A stretch of 42,376 bases of DNA from Lachnospiraceae bacterium (GTDB lineage: Bacteria; Bacillota; Clostridia; Lachnospirales; Lachnospiraceae), in contig JAFLTD010000013.1 of NCBI GenBank assembly GCA_022510625.1, forward strand, positions 1 through 42,376. The letters run 5' to 3'. Position 1 is the stretch's first letter. Each line of letters opens with the position of its first letter. A program made the translations under genes and the position numbers. This document shows, in pieces, positions 8,949-17,409 of this stretch. Under the pieces are notes generated by a model. That model was not told the origin of the DNA. It worked only from the letters and a program-made list of their open reading frames with translations, and ran no database searches.

Positions 8949-9269
8949 TTACGCGAGTGCGGTTATCCAATAACTTATGACTAAGCAAATACATATTAAA
9001 CTTGGAAGGAAATACAGTATTCTTAACGGCATCTTTATATTTTCTTTTGCTACATATATAAATGCGAGTATATTAGCAATCAACAATGGTATAAACCCGA
9101 CAGTCAGAGTCATACCGGCACTATCCCAAGCTTCTGCCGGCAACATTGCGTCCGGATGATAAACAGTCGTATTGTGAGTCAAGTATGGAATTGCAAAATA
9201 GATTAAGCATGCAACCCCGATCATATTGATTATGAGAATGATAATGGATAAAGTTTTGTTGGATTTCAT
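8949..9269 (-). CDS. Small membrane protein, unknown function
   Basis: This 106-residue protein has three hydrophobic segments: residues 7-27 (LSIIILIINMIGVACLIYF), about 53-72 (TLTVGFIPLLIANILAFIYV) and about 82-102. The loop between the first two probably lies outside the cell. I do not recognise a family. The ribosome binding site is GAGAGGTGAT before ATG 9269. It begins four bases after the stop of the upstream gene (9274), so the two are almost certainly co-transcribed and possibly translationally coupled. It converges on the MATE gene. Confidence 0.7.
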   Translation of the reverse strand: MKSNKTLSIIILIINMIGVACLIYFAIPYLTHNTTVYHPDAMLPAEAWDSAGMTLTVGFIPLLIANILAFIYVAKENIKMPLRILYFLPSLICICLVISYWITALA

Positions 9270-9273
9270 TTTA

Positions 9274-9855
9274 TCACCTCTCTCTGTGCTTCAGTTTCCA
9301 CCGCTCCAGCCAATATGATTCCCTGTGCGCTTTGGTCCATGTCTTTACTACAACATCATAAATCACATATTTCTGATATTCTTGTACATCTTTTCCTGTC
9401 AGACCATACCGATTCAGGTATTCATCAATGGTTTTTTCATCTTCATATATCTCTTCATTGCCCATAATATACACCGGTTTATATAGCAGTTCTTTTTTTT
9501 CGTAATCATAATGTGCTGCTATATACATATATACCTTATCTGCTTCAGACAAAATGATTAGAGCATCTATATCAATATCATTATTATCATCAAAAAACGA
9601 TAACGATATTTTTGATATATCTTCCCGCAAATATTCTTCTCGGTAGTCCACCCACTTGACACCGAATGTTTCCAAAGCGAGCATCCAATCCGATTCATTA
9701 TCATCATGAATTGCCTCAATTTCCGGCACCTGAACTAAACAATGTATTTTCCATTTCCCGATTTCGTCCATAACATTTGGTGTGAAGAACGGTATCACGA
9801 ATATGGAACAGAGGCATAACAAACCAATAAGTGCTTTTAACACCTTTTTATACAT
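9274..9855 (-). CDS. Membrane-anchored extracytoplasmic protein, possible TipC-like immunity protein
   Basis: This is a 193-residue protein with an N-terminal signal-anchor (residues 4-24, VLKALIGLLCLCSIFVIPFF) and a predicted extracellular part rich in acidic and aromatic residues, ending in a basic tail (WKLKHRER). The order of motifs loosely recalls TipC-family immunity proteins of LXG toxins: an N-terminal anchor, then N-V-M-D-E, ...ISKISLSF, ...YDYEKKELLYKP, and ...YQKYVIYDVVVKTW. No LXG toxin is nearby, and I hold this comparison loosely. The start at 9855 has GAGGGCGG upstream. It lies 77 bases after the DUF4153-like gene and four bases before the next small membrane gene, so it probably belongs to the same minus-strand operon. 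Confidence 0.7.
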   Translation of the reverse strand: MYKKVLKALIGLLCLCSIFVIPFFTPNVMDEIGKWKIHCLVQVPEIEAIHDDNESDWMLALETFGVKWVDYREEYLREDISKISLSFFDDNNDIDIDALIILSEADKVYMYIAAHYDYEKKELLYKPVYIMGNEEIYEDEKTIDEYLNRYGLTGKDVQEYQKYVIYDVVVKTWTKAHRESYWLERWKLKHRER

Positions 9856-9932
9856 AAAATCCGCCCTCTGCCTGATAACTTCCTAATTTTCTTCTACCCT
9901 TTACGCAAATCATTTCCTATTGCGGGCTGATT

Positions 9933-11603
9933 TTACTCTACATATTTCCCGGCTGTATAAATTGAGAAATTAAAATTCCGTATGTGCATTTTTTCTGATA
10001 AACGATCCATTTTATCATAATAGCTGTGAAGCCATGAGAGTCCCTCCGTAACATATACGCTTATGTCTTCATCGGATTCCAATACATCATCCCAATTCTT
10101 AAGCAGCAGATCGGCATCAGCCTGCCCGATAATAATTTCTCTCAAGTATGGATTCTTATTTTTATCAAGCAATACCGGCGCGGCATCCGAGGACAGTCTG
10201 CTTAAATATCTCTGGTTGTCGTATACGTCATACTCGTTAAGATAGTCTAAGTGCGTCGGATTTACGTTGTATTTGGCTATCCAATAATCCGGGCGGGAGA
10301 AAGACAGCCCGATATAGAACACAGTGACAATTACCATGCTGTAAGTGAAAAGCGGAAACCTGTTCATGTAAATGAAAATCGTAACGCCCGCCATCAGCAG
10401 AAATATGACCGCCAACGCCCAAAGTACGAATATTCGCAGGAATGTTAGGTTATAGCGGTCAATATACATGAGCATACGCAGTGCACTTGATAAGATCATG
10501 ATAAAAGTGCATCCGCTGATAACTGTCAGAATGATTTTCAGTACCATATTATCTCGAAAGAGGTACAGGCAGACAAGCACAAGGATAAGATTCAAAATAC
10601 AAACCGCCAGCAGCTGGAAAAATCCCTGTCTGGCATATTGGGAGTAAGTGTATCCTTCCGGCAGCTGCATGTTGCCGATGAAGAGATACAATATCTGAAT
10701 CACACTGAACATCAGGTAAAGTACGGACAGAGCCGCCGTGACAATGATGGCGATAACAGGTTCCAGAACCCGATGGTCGCCCACCTCTTCCTTCACATTT
10801 TTCATACCAAGTGCGGCATAGACTGCGTAAGAGCCGAAAAATACAGCAATTAACAGAAAGCAGATTTGAAAGATGGTGACAAAATTAAATGCCTCAAATA
10901 TGTTATCAAGCATATCGGAAAATACGGCATCCGCACTGGCAAGCAGAAGCGTCATGACAAGAAGCACAGGAATGGTTACGGCAATTCCGATCAATACCGG
11001 GATAAAATAGCTTTTTTTGCCGGTTTTAGCCTGTTTTTGGGCATCAAAATAAGACACCATGTCGCCAAAGGGGCGTAAAATACATGTACAAACAGTGCCG
11101 ATCGTCTCCATAATGGCACCGAGGTATTTCGGGAAATGCCAAGTCTTATCCATGTAGATCGTATGGATCATCAGGATAAAAGAGAGCAGAAAGATGCCGC
11201 ATTTGTTAAGATTAAGCAGCGGCAGCGAGTTGGTGAAGCAATTGGAAATTCCCAACAGTACAATGCTAACGATATAAAAAACGCTGTCTTTTTTGTAAGG
11301 AACCCCTAACTTTCGCATAGAGAAGAAGAAATAGCAAAGGGTTCCTACGACGAAAAAAGGGTATGTGATACCTGAAGCATTCTTATAGAGGCAGAATGTG
11401 TAGAAGAGGGCATAGAGTGCGCTGCCGATACCAAAGAAAGGAAAGTGTTCTTTCAGTCTCTTGGTATAAATACTGTCCCCCGCCTTGACTGCCACAGGTG
11501 TCGTCCGTACGGGGTATGCGTTGTTAAGAGATACATTATTATTACGTGGATCGTTTGGATATACATTGTTGTTGTAAGGATTGTTTTGATTATTTGTCTC
11601 CAT
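9933..11603 (-). CDS. DUF4153/DUF4173-like polytopic membrane protein
   Basis: This is a 556-residue protein. The first 30 residues are Asn/Pro-rich (NNQNNPYNNN) and probably disordered in the cytoplasm. Residues about 55-430 contain roughly 11-12 membrane segments. The C-terminal part (about 440-556) is soluble, with DYWIAKYNVNPTHLDYLNEY, repeated Tyr/Asp and a final helical segment. This layout fits the DUF4153/DUF4173 families of Firmicutes membrane proteins, whose function is unknown. ATG 11603 is preceded by AAAGGAG at good spacing. It starts 13 bases after the small XRE regulator gene ends, making an XRE/DUF2975/DUF4153-type cassette. The regulator probably controls the cassette (inference). 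Confidence 0.82.
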   Translation of the reverse strand: METNNQNNPYNNNVYPNDPRNNNVSLNNAYPVRTTPVAVKAGDSIYTKRLKEHFPFFGIGSALYALFYTFCLYKNASGITYPFFVVGTLCYFFFSMRKLGVPYKKDSVFYIVSIVLLGISNCFTNSLPLLNLNKCGIFLLSFILMIHTIYMDKTWHFPKYLGAIMETIGTVCTCILRPFGDMVSYFDAQKQAKTGKKSYFIPVLIGIAVTIPVLLVMTLLLASADAVFSDMLDNIFEAFNFVTIFQICFLLIAVFFGSYAVYAALGMKNVKEEVGDHRVLEPVIAIIVTAALSVLYLMFSVIQILYLFIGNMQLPEGYTYSQYARQGFFQLLAVCILNLILVLVCLYLFRDNMVLKIILTVISGCTFIMILSSALRMLMYIDRYNLTFLRIFVLWALAVIFLLMAGVTIFIYMNRFPLFTYSMVIVTVFYIGLSFSRPDYWIAKYNVNPTHLDYLNEYDVYDNQRYLSRLSSDAAPVLLDKNKNPYLREIIIGQADADLLLKNWDDVLESDEDISVYVTEGLSWLHSYYDKMDRLSEKMHIRNFNFSIYTAGKYVE

Positions 11604-11616
11604 AATAAACTCCTTT

Positions 11617-11853
11617 CTATTCACCGTCCGTATCGACGGGAGATTCTTCGTCCTCCACATACTGTAAGATATCGCCGGGCTGACATTCCAGTGCCTTGCA
11701 GATTTCGTTCAGCGTAGAAAGACGAACTGCTTTTGCCTTGTTATTTTTTAAGATGGAAAGGTTCGCAAGGGTAATGTCAATTTCGCCTGCCAATTCGGTC
11801 AGTCCTTTCTTGCGCATCGCCATCATAACATCCAAGTTTATGATAATCGCCAT
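11617..11853 (-). CDS. Small XRE-type transcriptional regulator (YozG-like)
   Basis: This 78-residue protein is almost entirely a helix-turn-helix (MMAMRKKGLTELAGEIDITLANLSILKNNK), followed by LSTLNEICKALECQPGDILQY and an acidic tail. Such minimal XRE proteins are commonly encoded next to a DUF2975 membrane protein in Firmicutes, as here (the DUF2975 gene ends 42 bases upstream). The pair is thought to act together, with the membrane partner modulating the regulator, but I infer this from gene context. The ribosome binding site AAAGGAGG precedes ATG 11853. Confidence 0.88.
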   Translation of the reverse strand: MAIIINLDVMMAMRKKGLTELAGEIDITLANLSILKNNKAKAVRLSTLNEICKALECQPGDILQYVEDEESPVDTDGE

Positions 11854-11895
11854 AGTAGCCTCCTTTATAACATTAGACTCGCAAGTACGCGCTTG

Positions 11896-12342
11896 TTAAA
11901 TCGTCAGATCGTTTTCCTGTTTGTATGTGACTGCCTTGTCGAAGACACCTGCAAGCACCTTGCTGAACAGCCCCGCGATTACAAACACCAGAATAATGAT
12001 AAGCACAGCCGGTGTCAGATAGATAAAGAGCCGGCATGCCGTAATTACCGCGATGAAGAAACTGTAGATACTCATTTTCTCCAGGCTCGTCACATTCTCC
12101 CGAACGAAACAGTCATTGTTGATCACGGTTGCAAACATCTTGCGCAGCTGTCGTATGATCAGGATTGCAAAAATTCCCGACAGGAAAAAGATTACGCAGA
12201 GAGAATAATAGTTATCCGCGAAGTATGAATTGTAGTTACCGTAAAATTTGATGCTGAGCGGAAGCGTTATGATTACGACGATTCCCGCGTAAAACATCAC
12301 ATCCAGTAAAAATTTGGTAAACAGGGTCAACTTATCTTTCAT
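11896..12342 (-). CDS. DUF2975 family membrane protein
   Basis: This 148-residue protein has four predicted membrane segments: residues about 12-30, 42-66, 90-110 and 112-135. The region around RQLRKMFATVINNDCFVRENVTSLEKMS matches the cytoplasmic loop typical of DUF2975. The start at 12342 follows AAAGGAC; the longer frame (ATG 12423) would begin on top of the promoter at 12424-12452 and is rejected. It is the first gene of the operon with the small XRE regulator and the DUF4153-like gene. Function is unknown beyond the usual pairing with a YozG-like regulator. Confidence 0.85.
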   Translation of the reverse strand: MKDKLTLFTKFLLDVMFYAGIVVIITLPLSIKFYGNYNSYFADNYYSLCVIFFLSGIFAILIIRQLRKMFATVINNDCFVRENVTSLEKMSIYSFFIAVITACRLFIYLTPAVLIIILVFVIAGLFSKVLAGVFDKAVTYKQENDLTI

Positions 12343-12423
12343 AGGCGGTGTCCTTTCCGATATTGGTTGTATATTGGGTCTGTACCAGGATATAGCAGGC
12401 AGCAGGCCCTCCTCTTTAAGCAT

Positions 12424-12452
12424 ACAATAGCACGGTGAAAAGTGAATGTCAA
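12424..12452 (-). promoter_or_regulatory. Promoter of the DUF2975-XRE-DUF4153 operon
   Basis: On the minus strand TTGACA (12452-12447), 17 bases, TATTGT (12429-12424). It leaves a leader of about 75 bases before the DUF2975 start. Confidence 0.75.
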
Positions 12453-12510
12453 TAAAAATTTATCGATTTACAATAAATAATTATTATGAGACAATAATAC
12501 AAAAAGAAAT

Positions 12511-12539
12511 CCCTGCGTGACGCAGGGGTGTGCTATAAT
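12511..12539 (+). promoter_or_regulatory. Perfect 7-bp inverted repeat next to an extended -10
   Basis: CCCTGCG-TGA-CGCAGGG (12511-12527) lies immediately upstream of TGCTATAAT (12531-12539), an extended -10 for the plus-strand membrane gene, with no recognisable -35. The dyad could be an operator. Read on the minus strand the same hairpin is followed by ATTTCTTTTTG and could also stop antisense transcription. Confidence 0.45.
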
Positions 12540-12574
12540 ATATTATTATAGAAATTTGTGTGAAAAGGGCGGGG

Positions 12575-13126
12575 ATGAGAATGAGAAAAAGAGATGGCAG
12601 CTTGGCTATATTTCTATACAACTTATATATGGTGATTTTCATTCCGTCTGTAATTTTTTTGTGGTGTTTTTGGTATTTGGAAACCAATGGGCTTGAATCC
12701 TTTACCGGACATCGCGGCAGAGGAATACCGACAACAGCCTTACTGATTCTTTTTCCGGAAATACTATTAGGCTTGGAATGGGACAAGAACAGCACATCCG
12801 GCGAGCGGATTTTTACTATACTTTGCAGTCTGATAACCGGATTTGCAATAAACAGATCATTTCATTGGAAGTTTATGGTCAAAACCTATGCACCCATCAC
12901 ATATCGAGCGGGAAATATCCTGCTGATACTTGGAATCATCTGGACGATCGTGATTGAATTCAATCAGACTCTGCGGGATCATATATTGTCATTCCCACAG
13001 AAGCAATGGGTGATACCAAATTCGGATGACACAACACATAATGTCTATTGGCACATATTATGGCATCTGTTTTTGTGGTCCTCGGTTGCATTTTGGCTTT
13101 TGATAGACTTCAATATTATTCCGTGA
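12575..13126 (+). CDS. Membrane protein of unknown function
   Basis: This 183-residue protein has about five hydrophobic segments (LAIFLYNLYMVIFIPSVIFLW near the N-terminus, then GIPTTALLILFPEILLGL, ERIFTILCSLITGFAI, AGNILLILGIIWTIVIEF and a C-terminal WHLFLWSSVAFWLLIDF). I do not recognise a family. The start is uncertain: ATG 12575 has AAAGGG five bases before it, and ATG 12581 or GTG 12560 are alternatives. The last 15 bases before the next, convergent gene hold no obvious terminator. It is a single gene with its own extended -10 promoter. Confidence 0.7.
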   Translation: MRMRKRDGSLAIFLYNLYMVIFIPSVIFLWCFWYLETNGLESFTGHRGRGIPTTALLILFPEILLGLEWDKNSTSGERIFTILCSLITGFAINRSFHWKFMVKTYAPITYRAGNILLILGIIWTIVIEFNQTLRDHILSFPQKQWVIPNSDDTTHNVYWHILWHLFLWSSVAFWLLIDFNIIP

Positions 13127-13141
13127 TGCTGTGTTTTCTTT

Positions 13142-13792
13142 TTACAGTTCGTCCTCTTTATGCAGGGTATTTTCATAAATGCTATAATCAGTCTCGTCTT
13201 TTTCAACGGAAATAAAGCTGTTGCTTCCGCCGGAAATGAGAAACAGAAATATTGACAATACCAATAGGAGGATACCCAAGATAATTGGATTTCTATATGA
13301 GAGATTTGTCTCCTTGATTGCAAATGAGTCTACAAAATTTTCCGGATTGAAATCTTCTACCGTCTCATCCAATTCGTAGGTCAACTGTTTTGAAGGTTCG
13401 ATAATGATTCCCTCAAAATATATCGCTTCGCCGTGCCCGTCCTCAAAAGCCTCCAATTGAGCTTTAACAGAGTCGTCGGCAATCAATAAAGTGATATAGG
13501 AATCTTCCTCAATAGGCATAGCGTAGTAATCGTATGTTTTCCATGCGGTTCTATGTACCTGATTGACCTCATGATATATATTGTTTTCATACCGGATTCC
13601 TTCGATGTATGTATCAATATTGCCCACAATATATTTTCCGATCGCCAAATCTTCTCTGTTTAATGTTTCCGGATGCAGAGCATGGCTGTATTTATAATAT
13701 GAACTAAGTCCCACAGATAAAAATATCACTCCGATTATAAAAATAATAACTGTGAAAATAATTCTCTTGGTAAAGGATACATTGTATTTCAT
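13142..13792 (-). CDS. Membrane protein, shorter tandem paralogue
   Basis: This 216-residue protein has a membrane segment at residues 9-29, an extracytoplasmic domain of about 135 residues and a second membrane segment at about 168-188 (NPIILGILLLVLSIFLFLISGG). It is clearly homologous to the protein encoded just upstream (13906-14865): both begin MKY-VS-TKR-IFT, and both share the blocks GNIDTYI, L-AFE-GHGE-IYFEGI and FVDSFAIKE. It stops where the paralogue continues into a further coiled and membrane region, so about 100 C-terminal residues are missing. The ribosome binding site AGGAAGGA is good, so it is probably expressed. Both genes read the same way, 113 bases apart. Function is unknown. 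Confidence 0.75.
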   Translation of the reverse strand: MKYNVSFTKRIIFTVIIFIIGVIFLSVGLSSYYKYSHALHPETLNREDLAIGKYIVGNIDTYIEGIRYENNIYHEVNQVHRTAWKTYDYYAMPIEEDSYITLLIADDSVKAQLEAFEDGHGEAIYFEGIIIEPSKQLTYELDETVEDFNPENFVDSFAIKETNLSYRNPIILGILLLVLSIFLFLISGGSNSFISVEKDETDYSIYENTLHKEDEL

Positions 13793-13905
13793 CGGATGTC
13801 CTTCCTGTCTAACTCACCAGTAACAACATATGTAGTATATCATAATCTTTCTAAATGTGAAATATCCATACGTAATTTAGTGAAACATTGGGAAGCGGAT
13901 GTAAA

Positions 13906-14865
13906 TCATCCTTTCTCCTCCAGTTTTTCTATATTTTGTTTATGCTCGTCAATCTGTATTGATATAGATTTCAGGGAAAATCTCCTCACCAGAGACTGTG
14001 CCAGGGCATTGTCGGAGTTGATAAAGTAATTCCAAATGCCCCTGACGGCAATCAGTATTAAAAGGACTCCGAATAATTTGCCCTCCAACAGATAGGCGCT
14101 GTATACAATATAAATTCCAACCAATAACAATACCAAACATAGTACGGCACTTCTCTTGGCAGAATTAAGCCTCCGTTCCAATGTCTCCAACTGCATTTTC
14201 TCCGCCTGCAATTCGTTATCCTTATTGTATATTTTGGCATAATTTCTATAAACAGATCCTGTATTCTCCACGTCTTCCATCACAAAATTTTTGAGCCCGC
14301 CGGCACTGAAGAACATTAAAGCAGCCGTCACCAGCAGAAGAACGCCGATGTATATAACATATATGTTCCCATCAAAATGCGCTTCTTTGATCACAAAAGA
14401 ATCAATCAGGTCGTTCGTATCAAAGCCTTCCACAAGTGCATACCAATTATAATTGATATCTGTTGCAGGTTCGACAACGATACCTTCAAAATAAATCTTT
14501 TCGCCGTGTCCGTTTTCAAAAGCCTTCAATTGGCTTAATAAAGATTCGCCGTATGCCATGATGCATATGTATGAATTCTGTCCGGTGGGAACAGTGTAGA
14601 AATTGTACGCTCTTCCGGAAGTAATCAGAATTTGGCTTACGCCGCTGAAATTGTTGCTCCCATACACAATCTGTCCGATATAGGTGTCAATATTACCGGC
14701 TACATAGTCCCCCTCTTTCAGTGTCCGTTCATTCAGATCTTCCAGATTCAGGGCATGATGAATTTTATAAGATGCATGGATTCCTCTAAATAAAAGAATA
14801 AATCCGATCATCAACAGTATAGCCGTAAAGATTTCTCTCTTGGTAATGGAAACGTGGTATTTCAT
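13906..14865 (-). CDS. Membrane protein, longer tandem paralogue
   Basis: This is a 319-residue protein with the same N-terminal half as its neighbour: a membrane segment at 10-28, an extracytoplasmic domain with GNIDTYIGQIVYG and KAFENGHGEKIYFEGIVVEP, and a second segment near 172-190. It then continues with a Gln/Glu/Leu-rich helix (ELQAEKMQLETLERRLNSAK), two more membrane segments (about 238-275) and a C-terminal basic/acidic helix (DEHKQNIEKLEEK). ATG 14865 follows GAGGGATG. Its promoter (14905-14933) lies back to back with the promoter of the XRE-TM regulator at 15057, so that regulator is a candidate controller. I do not recognise the family with confidence. Confidence 0.78.
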   Translation of the reverse strand: MKYHVSITKREIFTAILLMIGFILLFRGIHASYKIHHALNLEDLNERTLKEGDYVAGNIDTYIGQIVYGSNNFSGVSQILITSGRAYNFYTVPTGQNSYICIMAYGESLLSQLKAFENGHGEKIYFEGIVVEPATDINYNWYALVEGFDTNDLIDSFVIKEAHFDGNIYVIYIGVLLLVTAALMFFSAGGLKNFVMEDVENTGSVYRNYAKIYNKDNELQAEKMQLETLERRLNSAKRSAVLCLVLLLVGIYIVYSAYLLEGKLFGVLLILIAVRGIWNYFINSDNALAQSLVRRFSLKSISIQIDEHKQNIEKLEEKG

Positions 14866-14904
14866 ATTTCATCCCTCAGAAAATAATAAAGTATAATTTG
14901 TTTT

Positions 14905-14933
14905 ACTATACCATAACAGCACTCTTGCCTCAA
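14905..14933 (-). promoter_or_regulatory. Promoter of the tandem membrane paralogues
   Basis: On the minus strand TTGAGG (14933-14928), 17 bases, then TATAGT (14910-14905) preceded by TGG, an extended -10. It lies 24 bp from the first dyad of the divergent regulator's control region. Confidence 0.65.
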
Positions 14934-14956
14934 CATGAGAAAGACGATGGTTTCTT

Positions 14957-15012
14957 CGCAACCGCAAAGTTGCGATAAATTGGTAGATAGCAACTGCGGT
15001 TGCGTCTATAAT
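14957..15012 (+). promoter_or_regulatory. Two dyad operators and -10 of the XRE-TM regulator gene
   Basis: Two related dyads lie in tandem: CGCAAC-N6-GTTGCG (14957-14974) and GCAAC-TGCG-GTTGC (14990-15003). Their centres are 31 bp apart, about three helical turns. The second ends four bases before TATAAT (15007-15012). There is no good -35, which suggests either an activated promoter or repression by occlusion. The shared half-site GCAAC/GTTGC makes binding by the adjacent XRE protein a sensible guess. Confidence 0.55.
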
Positions 15013-15056
15013 GAAGACGTACTTGATGATGGCCTACATCAGAAGGAGGTATATAC

Positions 15057-15752
15057 ATGACATTAGGTAAACAGATTAGACAGGCAAGAGAAAATCAAAA
15101 CTTATCTCAGGAAGAGTTGGCATTGAAGTTGGGAGTCAGCAGGCAGGCGGTATCAAAATGGGAAAACAATTCCGCCGTACCTCAAGGGCTCAACAGAGAA
15201 ATGTTATCTCAGATTTTGGAGTTGGATTTTTCTGTTTCAGAGGAAACCCCGGATAGAAAGCGGAGCAAAGGTATTATGTGGCTGGGCTGGTGGTTTGCAA
15301 TAATTCTGCTGTGCGTCAGTGTGGGAATCGGTATACGACTTTTCTCCCTGCAGGCAAATACGGAATTGATAGCTAGTGAAGAACGACGGGCGGCGGATGA
15401 CTCATTTATATCTTCCGCTATAAAAAGAGTGGAGTTTTATGACAAAGACCAAAATATCGTGAGCGATGTGGCGCTGTGGTACAATGCTGCGGAGATAGAC
15501 AGCATTCTGATTCAGTGGGAGAGCGGAACGCCGAACAGCATTAAGATTTTTTACACGCCCGGCGGAACGGAGACGCAGGAGCAGACAGAACTGCTCATGA
15601 CTAAGAGTATTCCTGACGGTGATACGGCAGCGCTGCTCAGTGGGGATGCGCTGGCGGAAATCACTCAGGGCCATGTCTACTTTGAGTTAGATTTCGGTTC
15701 AGTGATAGTAGCTTCGGATATGTACAATATGATTTATAACCTTGATTATTGA
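15057..15752 (+). CDS. XRE-type regulator with one membrane segment and extracytoplasmic domain
   Basis: This is a 231-residue protein. Residues 1-60 form an XRE helix-turn-helix (LSQEELALKLGVSRQAVSKWENN). After a short basic linker, residues 74-96 are a single membrane helix (WLGWWFAIILLCVSVGIGI), and residues 100-231 would lie outside the membrane. The outer domain has no motif I know; it is acidic with TPGGTETQEQTELL and a C-terminal beta-rich stretch. The layout is a one-component trans-membrane regulator. ATG 15057 follows a strong AGAAGGAGG. It is divergent from the tandem membrane paralogues, and the intergenic dyads probably serve both promoters (inference). Confidence 0.88.
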   Translation: MTLGKQIRQARENQNLSQEELALKLGVSRQAVSKWENNSAVPQGLNREMLSQILELDFSVSEETPDRKRSKGIMWLGWWFAIILLCVSVGIGIRLFSLQANTELIASEERRAADDSFISSAIKRVEFYDKDQNIVSDVALWYNAAEIDSILIQWESGTPNSIKIFYTPGGTETQEQTELLMTKSIPDGDTAALLSGDALAEITQGHVYFELDFGSVIVASDMYNMIYNLDY

Positions 15753-15856
15753 TAGGGAGTTCCCGGATTTTAATATTGCTTGTCTTTTGGGTATGAGTTC
15801 ATTTATACTATATGTATAGCCGATATGTTCAATTTACCGAAAACAGGAGAACACAT

Positions 15857-16537
15857 ATGATTCTGGGAAGTTTTGCGGAATGGAATATTCAGAATATATT
15901 GATTCGGGTTATCGTGGCGGCGATTCTGGGCGGCGTGATCGGCCTTGACCGCGGTATGAAGCATCGCGGTGCGGGTACGAAGACCATCACGGTGGTCTGT
16001 CTCGGCGCTACGCTTGTTATGCTGACGGAACAATATATTCAGATTAACTTTGCGGGACTGGCGAATATGACCCGTATGGCGGCACAGGTGATCAGCGGCG
16101 TGGGTTTCATTGGTGTTGGCACAATCATTGTATCCAAACATCGTGTCAGAGGATTGACGACCGCGGCTACACTCTGGGCGAGCGCATGTATCGGACTTGC
16201 TGTGGGAATCGGTTTTATCGAAGGAGGTATATTGATTACGGTCATGATGATGCTTTCGCTGCATGTTCTTCCCTTTGTGGAGCGGTTTGTCACCGGACAT
16301 TCACGGTACTGCAATGTATTTCTTGACATAGAAAAGAGCCGCCACTTACATGCGGTTATACAGAATTTAAAAGAAGCGGATATCACGATAGATTCTATGG
16401 AAATGAGCGGACCTGAGGATGCGGAAGAGGGAATCTCCGTGCATTTGGTGCTCTATACGAAGAAAACCACTGACCGCACGGAGATTTATGATATTCTTAT
16501 GAAATCGGATAAGGTTACGTCTGTTGACTTCCTGTGA
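15857..16537 (+). CDS. MgtC/SapB family membrane protein
   Basis: This 226-residue protein has four to five membrane helices in the first 150 residues, with the family hallmark GGVIGLDRGMKHRGAGTKT and then GVGFIGVGTII and LTTAATLWASACIGLAVG. The C-terminal 75 residues form a cytoplasmic ACT-like domain. MgtC proteins are linked to growth at low Mg2+ and modulate membrane ATPases in pathogens; in commensal Firmicutes the role is unclear. The start at 15857 has CAGGAG upstream; the longer frame (15812) has no site. It is convergent with exodeoxyribonuclease III, 36 bases apart. Confidence 0.9.
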   Translation: MILGSFAEWNIQNILIRVIVAAILGGVIGLDRGMKHRGAGTKTITVVCLGATLVMLTEQYIQINFAGLANMTRMAAQVISGVGFIGVGTIIVSKHRVRGLTTAATLWASACIGLAVGIGFIEGGILITVMMMLSLHVLPFVERFVTGHSRYCNVFLDIEKSRHLHAVIQNLKEADITIDSMEMSGPEDAEEGISVHLVLYTKKTTDRTEIYDILMKSDKVTSVDFL

Positions 16538-16573
16538 TTATGGCAACGAAGTTTCACAGTTGAAATTTGCGGG

Positions 16574-17329
16574 CTATCCTTTAATTATCAACCCTACCGG
16601 ACAGTGGTCGGAGCCCATCACATCCTTATAGATGACTGCATCCTGCAATCTATCTTTCAAGCACTCCGATACAAGGAAATAGTCGATGCGCCATCCCGCG
16701 TTTTTCTCTCTGGCATGGAAGCGGTAAGACCACCAAGAATAGGCACCCTCCAAGTCGGGATAGAAATGTCGGAAAGTGTCGATAAATCCCGCCTCCGTAA
16801 GAGCTGTGAATTTCGCTCGTTCTTCATCCGTAAATCCGGCGTTCGTGCGGTTGGTTTTCGGATTCTTTAAGTCAATCTCCTTGTGAGCTACATTCAGATC
16901 GCCACAGAAAATGACGGGTTTTGTCTCTTCCAACTTTTTCAGATAAGACAAGAAATCCTCCTCCCATTTCATACGGTAATCCAGTCTTGCCAGACCGTCC
17001 TGTGAGTTAGGCGTATAGACTGTAATCATATAAAATTCCGGGAATTCCAAGGTAATGACACGCCCCTCATGATCGTGTTCTTCGACACCGATGCCGTAAG
17101 AGACGGAAATCGGTTCTTCTTTCGTAAAGATGGCGGTTCCGGAATATCCCTTTTTCTCGGCATAATTCCAATATTGATGATAGCCCGGAAGTTCCAGATC
17201 AATCTGCCCTTCCTGCAGTTTGGTTTCCTGTACACAGAAGATGTCGGCATCCTCCGATTGCAGAAAATCCATAAATCCCTTGCCCACACAGGCACGAAGT
17301 CCATTTACATTCCATGAGATCAGTTTCAT
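16574..17329 (-). CDS. xth: Exodeoxyribonuclease III
   Basis: This is a 251-residue member of the exonuclease-endonuclease-phosphatase superfamily that acts as an AP endonuclease and 3'-5' exonuclease in base excision repair. Motifs are in order: [11 protein letters not shown] (N-terminal Asn), FCVQETKLQ (metal-binding Glu), the Tyr in [14 protein letters not shown] (catalytic Asp/Asn), [10 protein letters not shown] and the final GSDHCPVGL (catalytic Asp-His pair). All key residues are present and the length is normal. The start at 17329 is set by the conserved N-terminus MKLISWN and an AAGGAACC site; the 26-residue extension to 17407 does not resemble the family. Confidence 0.95.
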   Translation of the reverse strand: MKLISWNVNGLRACVGKGFMDFLQSEDADIFCVQETKLQEGQIDLELPGYHQYWNYAEKKGYSGTAIFTKEEPISVSYGIGVEEHDHEGRVITLEFPEFYMITVYTPNSQDGLARLDYRMKWEEDFLSYLKKLEETKPVIFCGDLNVAHKEIDLKNPKTNRTNAGFTDEERAKFTALTEAGFIDTFRHFYPDLEGAYSWWSYRFHAREKNAGWRIDYFLVSECLKDRLQDAVIYKDVMGSDHCPVGLIIKG

Positions 17330-17409
17330 TGGTTCCTTATGCTCCTTTGAGTTTTGATATAATACAAGTATTTTATCACAGGAAGCAATATTAGGGAAAC
17401 AGAACAATA

